Below, piece after piece: positions 56,121 through 64,000 of a stretch of DNA of 64,000 nucleotides. A program made the translations under genes and the position numbers. The DNA comes from Nereocystis luetkeana (Eukaryota > Sar > Phaeophyceae > Laminariales > Laminariaceae). The stretch is taken from the NCBI GenBank assembly GCA_031213475.1, contig JARUPZ010000003.1, positions 14,998,869 through 15,062,868 on the forward strand. The letters are read 5' to 3'. The notes below the pieces were generated by a model. It worked only from the letters and a program-made list of their open reading frames with translations. It did not search any database and was not told the DNA's origin. Position 1 is the first letter of the stretch; each line of letters starts with the position of its first letter.

Positions 56121-56751
56121 CGTCGGCGAAAGCCCCCTTGTAGATATGTATTACTAAGATATTGTTGGGCTTACCACAGGCCAGAACGGCCCTCGCCACT
56201 GCTTACCACTTTCTTACACCCACTCTTACTTCCAGTGATCCCGGCTCAACGGCCTCACCACAGCCCGCTATTTCGTACCCCCCACTCTCACTTCAAGTGA
56301 TCCCGGCTCGCCACAGGCCGGTATACTTGCGAAGTTTCGGTCATGCGTGTCGGTTTGCGTGTCATGCATGTCGTTGCTGCTGTGTTCACCGACTGCTCTT
56401 CTCATCGCCGTCGGCTCGGTGTAATGCTGTTGCTGTCACATCGATCGTGTGCAAGTCTCCTATGCCAAAACATCGTCGCGTGCCTCGTTGGATCGGTGCA
56501 TATATATATATATATCCGGTATACCCGTGTGCTGCTGTGCGTACGCACTGCTCCGTAGTATGTGCGTGGCGTCCCAGTGATGCCTCTGCGCCTTAGTTTG
56601 GAGGGGGGGAAGAATAACCCTTCAAGTACTGTAGTCAGTCCCGTTTTTGAGCACCACACTTAAAAAATCATGGGGTAGTCGCGCACTCCCGTTCTAGGGA
56701 AAAACACATTAGTTTAGGATGATTTGCCCCCAGAACGGAACTGCAGTACTA

Positions 56752-59345
56752 CTGTGTGTGTGTTCTTCACATTAAACCGTTCTTTCTACCCGTCGACATC
56801 CAGCACAACCAGTGTCCGTGCCGATTCTTCAATCCTAAAAGAGATACAAGTTCTGTGGTCACAAAGCTACGCCACAGAGATACTATGTTGCCACGTGTGC
56901 AGTGTGCACTGCAGTGGGCAATGCAAAGCCATGTCATCATACTAGATACGACAGGCACGACATACGCAATCTATGAAATAGTGAAACGAAAAGAAACAAT
57001 CAAAGAGAAAACAAAAACAAGGTAGACAAATCAAAAGAGAAGAAGAAACAAATAACAAATGGAAGCAAAATCTAGGAGAAACAATCTGTCGTGCCCCCCC
57101 CTCGCAGGCGAGGGTGGCCAACACTTGAAGAAGAACGGGCTGGAAGAAAAGAAAGAACAAAAAAAAATGAGAAAAAACACCACTGCTTGTAAACAGAGTA
57201 AGACAAAGAACCAAGGAAAAGAGTAACAACGAAAAATAACTAAGGGGAAATAACAGGCAGACCAAAGCCCAAAGCACCCTCCTGGTGGCGGCAGCAGCTT
57301 GTGGTACGAGTAGTATAGCCAGGTTCTCCCTGCTAATCCGCCTGGTACCTTGCTACCCAGACTGCCGTCTCCGCCCTGCGTTCGTCAACTATGCCCAACC
57401 CCTTGGCGTCAGACAATACGAAACGAGCAGAGCAGGTTCGTCTTCCAACCACGCCACACGGCTCCTTCAGTACGGCTTATCAATCAGAAAAGGAAGATAA
57501 AAACATAAAATAAAAATCACGGAGAGTCAGCGCAAGAAAGAAAGAAAAAAAAAAACAAAAAGAGAAGACAAGGGAAGACCACGTTCGAATCAGCTGCACC
57601 AGTTGGTAGCACTAGTAGTATGGTCATGTTCTACTTCCTAGTGAACTTGGTGCCTTGCTACCCTGTCTGCCATCTCCTTCCTACTTTCGTCTACCGCCGT
57701 TTCCCTTCTACTCCTCCTGTTCCCCCCCCTCTCTGCATTCCCTTGGTCAGGCTTTCTGCCACTTCTCCTGTTGCCCCCTCCCCCCCCGTTCCCTTGGGCA
57801 CCATCCACGGCGGATGCGCGGCGCTGCCTACTCATCTCAGCCTCAGCCTCGTGCCACCTCACCATGAACCGTTCGGCTGCTTCAAGGATCCCCCAGTACC
57901 ACTTCCCCGCCTTTTTGGTTGCAGTGGACCACAACGCGGTCTCAACTCCAAACACCAAGGGGGCAACTTCTGTTGACCCTTCGGTGGCTCGGAACTCCCT
58001 AAGGTCTTCGACTATGCATATATGCCAAGTCTTACACTGTTCGCCTGGTCTCGGGTTCTCCCCATCAGTTATCGTCCCGAACATTACCCGACTGGGTAAT
58101 CGCTCCTTGCTTTGCCGTGCCACGCCCCCCGCAAAGAAGAGCCGCCGTTTACGAATGATATGGTCGTTTCGATGCTCTCGCAACGTGTCATCTTGAGGGC
58201 CTTCGCGTACGAGAGGGTGGCATGGTCAGTACGAAGTCGGCGCTGGAAGCCAATGACTCGCAACAGGACTTGGTGGTGAGCCGTATGAAGCTTGGCAAAG
58301 TGTTCCGCTCTGAGGGTCCACGTCACACACCCGTACAGCAGGGTCTCAATCACCTCGGCCTTCAGCATTCGGACTTTAAGGCTAAGGGGGGCGGTCGTCC
58401 TATCATACAACTCCGGGCCGAACCGTTTGAGGAATGCTCGCATGAGGCGGATCCGCCGGTCGATTTCGAGCGAGAGCGCAGCGTTTTCGTGGATAACGCC
58501 GCCTAGGTATAAGAACTGGGTCGTCTGCTTATACCTCTGACCTGCCGCTTCGATGACGAGCGGTGGTGCGAGGGTTGTCCGGTCTGGTGTTTGTAGGACC
58601 ATTGTCTCAGTCTTCTTTTCCGACACCGTGAGGCCTGCTGCTTCGAAGACAGTCACGATGACTGTCATCATTTTTGCGAGCCCTTCAGCCGACTTCGAGG
58701 CAATTCCTGCATCATCGGCGTACAACATGCCCCATACAGACCTTCGCACGCACGCCAATGGCTCCTCCTTCCCTGTTCGAACTACTCCAGCTTCACTGAG
58801 TTGGACCAAACCCCTTACAATGGCTTCGTCTTGGCTGAAGCGTACTAGTACGACGTGTAACGCAGCAGCGAAGAACACGTTGAACAGTAACGGTGATAGT
58901 ACACAGCCTTGCCGCAGCCCCTGCGTGACATCAAACCATTCCGAGAGCTCGCCGTCATCAGTACGCACGCGAGCCCGCATGCCATCGTGGAAATTACGGA
59001 TAATTATCAGCGTCTTGGTTGGTACGCCAAAGTGTGTGAGTACCTTCCATAACAGCTCTCGGTCGACCGAGTCGTACGCTTTCTGCAGATCGATGAAGCA
59101 CAGGTATAAGGGGATTTTCCTCTGTCGTCCGAGCTCTTGCAGCCGGCGCACGACGAACAACATATCAATCGTTGATCGTGCGGGGCGGAAGCCGCACTGT
59201 TCCTCGGGGAGTAGTTCCTCGGTCTCGCAGTAGCAGTAGTTGCTGAGGCGGGACGCGACGATTTTCCACAACACTTTGCCTGCGTGGGCAACAAGCGAAA
59301 CCCCTCTACAATAGTTGTTGCAGTCAGTTCGATCCTGAAGGGGTT
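56752..59345 (-). mobile_element. LINE-B 5'-truncated copy with RT, C-terminal region and 3' UTR
   Basis: Minus strand. It begins within the RT at the RTDCNNY region (59340) and stays open over 58084-59274: [86 protein letters not shown] and [21 protein letters not shown] frameshift near 58150 leads to the end region [20 protein letters not shown] (57638-58183). A ~0.9-kb 3' UTR follows and ends GTTTAATGTGAAGAACACACACACAG at 56752. This copy shows that the dispersed 'ATTAAACCGTTCTTTCTACC' repeats are LINE 3' ends. A small CTA-type duplication in [10 protein letters not shown] distinguishes it from the 51750 copy. Confidence 0.82.
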
Positions 59346-59577
59346 TAAAACTTCATTTTTCCGAGGACCGATAAAATAGAATAATACTAATATTAATACG
59401 TAGCTGCAACAAAATGGAGTCGATCGCATTCGTGTTCAGTTGCCTGTCCGGTGCCTCATCTCGGTGGACCATCAGTGTATAACCGTTTGGATACCAACGC
59501 AGGCTTGCTTGCGTTCTGATTTCCTGAAATTGTTGAACGAGCTCACCATTTGACCGTATGTATTGTATTTATTTTAT

Positions 59578-60205
59578 ATCGCATGCTGTGTGCCCGACAC
59601 ATTTTATAACGTGTGTGACCTACAGCAGTAATTTTGATTCATTCTTTGCCTCGCGACAATAAAATAGCAGCGTAGATGGTCGTTCCAAGTTTTCTACGAC
59701 TGACTGCGGTTCTCATGCGTGTCTATTAATAGGGCGCTGCTGTTTTCTACGAATGCCGTTCTCATGCGTGCTGCTGTTTTCTACGACTTGACTGCTGTTT
59801 TCATCGTCGTCTTCTCAGAATGGTGCGTGGTGTTCCCAAAGGGATGTATTGCCCGTCTTTTTTACATACCAGGTATATATATATTATTATATGTAACCTA
59901 CTTTTTCTGTCTGTGATTTGTTTTCTCCTCGTAATACATAATATATATATATATGTACAACATACCAGTGAGAAAATATGAACGGTTTTGAGGCCGGGCA
60001 CATCGAAGTTGGGTTCGTGATAAATCAAACATGAGCTCCCAATATGTACGGCTCATTTAGACAAGTTTTGTGTCGAGTTCCGGTCCTAGCTCGGGTCCTT
60101 TCTGGATTCAAGCATTTCTTTACGTGTGTGACCTACAGCAGTTGAGTTATTGATATGTTTTTATGCTTGCCTCTCTTAGTAAGGCCTAAGCTTCTATATG
60201 CTGCG
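59578..60205. repeat. Repeat G, copy not split by the LTR-like element
   Basis: Two GTGTGACCTACAGCAG blocks (about 59616 and 60127) flank ~500 bp shared with 48505-50155. A CTATTAATAG word lies at 59723 and TACCAGGTA at 59867. An AT-rich (AT)n stretch at 59935-59955 marks where the sister copy carries the LTR-like insert. Its right end is cut by the gypsy-1 LTR. Confidence 0.65.
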
Positions 60206-60209
60206 CGGG

Positions 60210-60575
60210 TGTTACGAGCACCACGGCCTTCGGCGTTACGCGCCGAGGGCAACTCGTGTAAACAGCAAAAGGATGGGCAAGCTGTGTAGCTCGGACAACA
60301 GGACGAGACAGACAAAAAGAGTGACGAGGGGGGTGCGAACGAGCACACCCGCCCGCCGTCTCAGTGCGTCGACATGGTGGTCCGCGGTATAGTAGGGGAC
60401 ACTACGCCCTAAGCGGATAAAGAGACAAGGACAAAAGCCCGTCGGGGTGTTTTAGCCCTGTCGGGGGACGCGAGTCCCTTTTGAGGGGACGGACGCCTTG
60501 GGCTCCGGTGACGTCGAACCAAGGGGTCTCCACATATATGTGTGGAATGTTGGTACAGGGGACCTGACAGTAACA
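60210..60575 (-). mobile_element. Gypsy-1 3' LTR (366 bp)
   Basis: On the minus strand it begins TGTTACTGTCAGG directly after the polypurine tract and ends at CTCGTAACA, so TGTTAC/GTAACA are the inverted ends. The flank GCGGG (60205-60209) would be the 5-bp target duplication; its partner is beyond the right edge. A partial second LTR lies at 43371-43505. Confidence 0.7.
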
Positions 60576-60587
60576 TCACCCCCCAGT
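60576..60587 (-). other. Polypurine tract of gypsy-1
   Basis: ACTGGGGGGTGA on the minus strand, immediately before the TG of the LTR. This is the usual plus-strand primer site for LTR retrotransposons. Confidence 0.65.
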
Positions 60588-61903
60588 TTTGTGGTGTCGA
60601 ATACTACTCCACGAAACTTAAGTAACGTGACAGGAGGGTAGTTGCCCTGGATCTAACATTGTGTGATAAGCTCCAACAATGACAACGAGGAGGACAAGTG
60701 CAACGTATAGCATGTCCATCACACTATAACTATTGCAAGACATTCGTGTAATCATCGAATGTGACATGTACCATTGACAGAAAAATAAAATAAACCAATA
60801 TAGGCTTTACGTGCTCAGGTTTTTTAGGTCACACGAGGTGGGTCAGGATGGACTGTGGACATTGACAGTTATATATGCTCACTTCGCAGGTATTGCGGCA
60901 ACGAAACGCGGCAGCGCTCTGACATTGTTGGTGCGCTGCGGCCTGCAGGGCTCGAGATATATGTGACAGACAAAAATAAAAATTACGCGTACTGGTCATG
61001 GCATGAACTTCATGGTGGTAATCCTGACATTGGGAGTGCTTGGCAACTGGGGGTGGCATCGTGGCCGACATTTTGATGCTAACCGACAAAGCACGGTCAT
61101 ACAGGCGCGTGTGCCGGACGGCGCGGTATTTGAGACAAAAAACATGGCTGGCACTCAGACGTCGTGGACTTCAAATATACACAAGTATATTTTATCGAGG
61201 GCGAACGACGGGACAATGTGAGTGGACAGATTGTATGGTGTATATGAGTACCCCTAGTCGAGGGAGTATGCTTCCGGATGGTTGTCGAGACGAATCCGTG
61301 GTCATGCTATCTCGAGCGGGTACACGTCGCTCTATCGGAGGCTGTATAGCGTAGAGGTCTGCTCCGAGAATTTAAATGGACGACTGAAACAGTCGAAGAA
61401 AATAGGACTGAAATAGCGACGTTAATGATGATTTTGACTTGTGCGCTTCCGTGACGAGTGGTGTGGGTTACCGGGACGGTGTATTATATGTTGCGCACTT
61501 AGATACAGTGAGGTCGTTAATATCACTGGGTCAAATCATGACAGAAAACACAACGTGTGTGTGTACAACGCATACAAAAACAAGGTGATATGTGTACGAA
61601 AATAGAGGGGGAGGTGCTTGGTACTGAGCCCTCTAGCCATGTGGGTATCGGAGCCCAACGTGGAGAGACACGTCTACACGACAGAAAAAATACAGAAATT
61701 TAAAAAAAAAAAAAAAAAATGACAACGGCGTAGGACACCACACTCGGGTCACTGCATGCTGGTAAAGGTGACGTGACTATAGATAGAACGGAACACGGGC
61801 TTAGGTCAGTGGTTGCGAAAACTGACGGGGACAGATTAAAAAAATGTGTGCACAGGACAGGCCCAATTTGATAACATAAAATCAGTGTTCGGTGACAATG
61901 TGG
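60588..61903. other. Gypsy-1 region between the pol stop and the polypurine tract, ~1.3 kb
   Basis: No recognised domain. Plus-strand frames at 60855-61354 are short and without motifs. A polyA/T run lies at 61700-61717. Unusually long for a 3' untranslated spacer. Confidence 0.5.
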
Positions 61904-64000
61904 CTACGGACGTGGCTGTCTTTTAGGTGGGTCGAAAGCTGCTGGATTCTGAGACAAGAGTGCAGCGCGGTAAGATTGTACCATTTCCCGACATTGTGGG
62001 ATTACCCTAAAATGACGCCACACACCCAGCTGAGGGGGGTAGTCTTTCAGCTTGAGGTGATATTGAAAATTTGCAAGCGAAGCGGCTCCTACTCCTCGTT
62101 TATGCCCGTCTATTTCCTCCACAGTGAACGGTCCGATAGACACTTTGGTCACTGAGCCTTCTAGATCGGGGATAGGGAGTTGTGTTCCGAGGAACATATC
62201 GTCAAGAGCATCCAGGTCCGGGACAGGGGACGAGGCAGGGACAATGTATTTTTTCATACGACCTAGATGGACAGTGGTTTCCGTGGTTGCACCATCTTGG
62301 GTGACCCGGTATATGACGGGAGAAAGCTTTGTTCTGACAGTGTAAGGGCCGTGCCAAGGGCTATATAACTTGGGATTAGGGCCGTCGGTTTCGTGATACG
62401 GGCGATGTATTAAGACTTGGTCGCCGGTGGTGAAACTCGGGAATGACAATTTCTCATTCGATGTTGCTTGCTTATCCGCTCGTTCTTTGAGATTACGGCG
62501 GGCCAACTCGTATGCCAGCTGTAAGTTTTCGACCGTGCGGCGTGAGTAATCGAGTTGGGACTGGGGAAGGGTCGTGGCTGGCACGCCCAGAATGAGATCG
62601 ACAGGTAGTACGGCGGCGCGTCCGAACATGAGATAATGGGGGGTCTCTTCGAGTGTGGAAGAGTACGCCGTGTTATGGGCGAGCTGGACAAACGGTAGCA
62701 GCTCTGCCCAATTGTCACATGCTAAGGTGCTATACATAGCTACCATATTATGAACCGTACTGTGCACGCGCTCTAGGACAGAATTTCCTTGGGGACGGTA
62801 GGCGGCGGTGCGAGTTTTCTTGTATCCAAAAACCTTTTGCAACTCTTTAACAAGGCGGTTCTCGAACTCGAGGCCTTGGTCGCTATGTAACGTTTCTGGG
62901 GGACCGAATACAGAAAACACACGTTCGACAAGATTTCGTGCGATCGTGGTGGCCTCTTTATTTTTGATGGCTATCAAAATGACAAAACGGGTGAGATGAT
63001 CGATCACCGAGAGGATATATCGGTTGCCTTCCGACATAGACTTGTATTCCACTAGATCAACTGCGACGCATTGGAAAGAACGTGTTACTGGCCGGGTTCC
63101 GACAGGTAATTTGGGGGGACGCCGGGACGTTTTGCGGTGTGGACAAGACAAGCAGCTATCGACATGTTTCTGCACGTCCGCGTGCATGGTGGGCCACCAG
63201 AACCGGTCACGGACCTTGTCAAAGGTGCCCTTGAAAGCTAAATGACCACCCGACGCGGGAAGGTCATGACAAGAATTTACTACCAACTTTCGGAGTGACG
63301 TAGGTACGACAAGCTGATCCCGAAAGTCACTACGTCTACGTAGGTGACCGGGAAGGTACGAACGGTAAAGTAGTTCCTCTTGGAGGAAGAAATGGCTCAT
63401 GGTATGCTCCGATTGTTTTGACGGGACTGGTGCTGATTTTGGTAGTTTGAGATAATCAAAGTACGGACCAAATTCGTCTGTTTGAGCTTCCAGTAGCCGA
63501 GGGACATCGATAGTTGGGAAGACAGACATCGCACTCGCGAATAATTCGCGATCACTTTCTACGGGCGCTATTTCGTCTAGGTTGCGCGCGGACACTTCGT
63601 AATCGCGAGGGGCGGGTGGGTGGAATGGCTGGTTATCCGGCACATTCCGACAGATCGCGGCAAGTCGGGGTTCGGAAGGGATGTGTTCTCCGCCGACTTC
63701 GCTAAATACGCGAGACAGGGCGTCCGGGACGACGTTGAGTCGTCCTGGGACGTGTTGCACGGTAAAGTCGTAGTTTTGAAGGGCTATTGACCAGCGTGTT
63801 AACATATTGCTGGTGTCTTGCATTTGGTACAAGTAGACTAGCGCTTGGTGATCGGTGCAACATGTAAAGTGTCGTCCCCAGAGGTACGGACGCCAGTGGA
63901 CAAACGCCCAGACAACCGCGCAGCATTCTTTCATTGTTGCGCTATAATGGCGTTGGCTTTTAGAAAACCGGTGACTGTAATACGCGATAACCTCTAAATC
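61904..64000 (-). CDS. pol: Gypsy-1 pol: RNase H end and integrase (5' part off window)
   Basis: The frame is open from the right edge to a stop at 61904. Numbering from the in-frame Met at 63934: RNase H end at 1-75 (RHFTCCTDHQALVYL, DALSRVF), preceded at the edge by VIAYYSHRFSKSQRHYSAT; integrase zinc finger His223, His231, Cys261, Cys264; integrase core Asp293 (AVDLVEY), Asp352 (LHSDQGLEF) and Glu388 (NSVLERVH), with exactly 35 residues between the last two; a GPY/F module at 525-531 (SPWHGPYTV); and a C-terminal tail without a chromodomain that I can see. All catalytic positions are intact. It is the most intact element in the window and could be active. The Met at 63934 is internal, not a start. 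RT, protease and gag are beyond 64000. Confidence 0.88.
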   Translation of the reverse strand, partial: DLEVIAYYSHRFSKSQRHYSATMKECCAVVWAFVHWRPYLWGRHFTCCTDHQALVYLYQMQDTSNMLTRWSIALQNYDFTVQHVPGRLNVVPDALSRVFSEVGGEHIPSEPRLAAICRNVPDNQPFHPPAPRDYEVSARNLDEIAPVESDRELFASAMSVFPTIDVPRLLEAQTDEFGPYFDYLKLPKSAPVPSKQSEHTMSHFFLQEELLYRSYLPGHLRRRSDFRDQLVVPTSLRKLVVNSCHDLPASGGHLAFKGTFDKVRDRFWWPTMHADVQKHVDSCLSCPHRKTSRRPPKLPVGTRPVTRSFQCVAVDLVEYKSMSEGNRYILSVIDHLTRFVILIAIKNKEATTIARNLVERVFSVFGPPETLHSDQGLEFENRLVKELQKVFGYKKTRTAAYRPQGNSVLERVHSTVHNMVAMYSTLACDNWAELLPFVQLAHNTAYSSTLEETPHYLMFGRAAVLPVDLILGVPATTLPQSQLDYSRRTVENLQLAYELARRNLKERADKQATSNEKLSFPSFTTGDQVLIHRPYHETDGPNPKLYSPWHGPYTVRTKLSPVIYRVTQDGATTETTVHLGRMKKYIVPASSPVPDLDALDDMFLGTQLPIPDLEGSVTKVSIGPFTVEEIDGHKRGVGAASLANFQYHLKLKDYPPQLGVWRHFRVIPQCREMVQSYRAALLSQNPAAFDPPKRQPRP

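Larger units (their letters stand above)
54290..56750. other. Unassigned DNA with several repeat arrays
   Basis: No gene recognised. It contains the arrays at 54690-55400, 55815-56120 and 56165-56330, a TACCTGGTA at 54939, and a strongly decayed piggyBac-like MITE at about 56610-56755. Confidence 0.45.

Noticed and set aside
1..64000. CRISPR arrays, operons, riboswitches, rRNA
   Set aside because: No regularly spaced direct repeats with unique spacers, no closely packed co-directional genes and no rRNA-like sequence; the repeats found have transposon or microsatellite structure.

Overview
The window is eukaryotic nuclear DNA. It holds spliced genes with GT-AG introns, a polyA-tailed tRNA-derived SINE, APE-type LINEs, Ty1/copia and Ty3/gypsy elements, MITEs and microsatellites. 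There is no sign of operons or prokaryotic gene density. A secreted GH114 enzyme beside a carbohydrate-type sulfotransferase, with large repeat-filled introns, suggests a marine stramenopile such as a brown alga with a large genome. That placement is an inference; no single sequence proves it.

Only two host genes are convincing. (1) A GH114 (endo-alpha-1,4-polygalactosaminidase-like) gene lies on the minus strand with its start codon at 18,682. Four exons (18,379-18,682; 7,306-7,481; 3,002-3,082; 962-1,051) join in phase and give 217 residues: signal peptide, coiled coil and most of the GH114 domain. The 3' end lies beyond the left edge. The introns are about 10.9, 4.2 and 2.0 kb and carry SINEs, LINE 3' ends and MITEs. 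(2) A sulfotransferase gene, also minus strand (37,345 to 35,196), shows the PAPS-binding RDPR exon and a C-terminal exon. Its last ~380 bp are duplicated in tandem downstream, and the second copy has a frameshift.

The rest is mostly mobile DNA. 1-18.7 kb: GH114 gene with nested repeats. 18.7-24.5 kb: decayed Ty3/gypsy remnant (minus). 24.7-26.9 kb: two head-to-tail 1.09-kb LTR-like repeats. 26.9-32 kb: a second decayed gypsy element (minus). 32.6-32.9 kb: foldback element. 34.7-37.3 kb: sulfotransferase. 41.2-43.1 kb: LINE 3' copy abutting a copia integrase fragment (plus). 44.4-48.5 kb: copia 3' part fused to a nearly complete LINE (minus). 48.5-50.2 kb: a repeat split by a third 1.09-kb LTR-like copy. 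51.7-54.3 kb: LINE (plus, 3' truncated). 54.3-56.7 kb: tandem repeats and unassigned DNA. 56.75-59.35 kb: 5'-truncated LINE (minus). 60.2-64 kb: the most intact element, a Ty3/gypsy with LTR, polypurine tract and open pol, cut by the right edge.

The most notable features beyond the gene list are the GH114 gene spliced across nested retroelements, a strongly over-represented 9-mer palindrome TACCWGGTA concentrated in that gene's introns, a tRNA-headed SINE family, TTAA-flanked piggyBac-like MITEs, a LINE copy with a twin-priming inversion, and the sulfotransferase terminal-exon duplication. I found no CRISPR array, rRNA, conventional tRNA gene or obvious new defence or metabolic system. Exon edges and repeat limits were read by eye and may be a few bases off.
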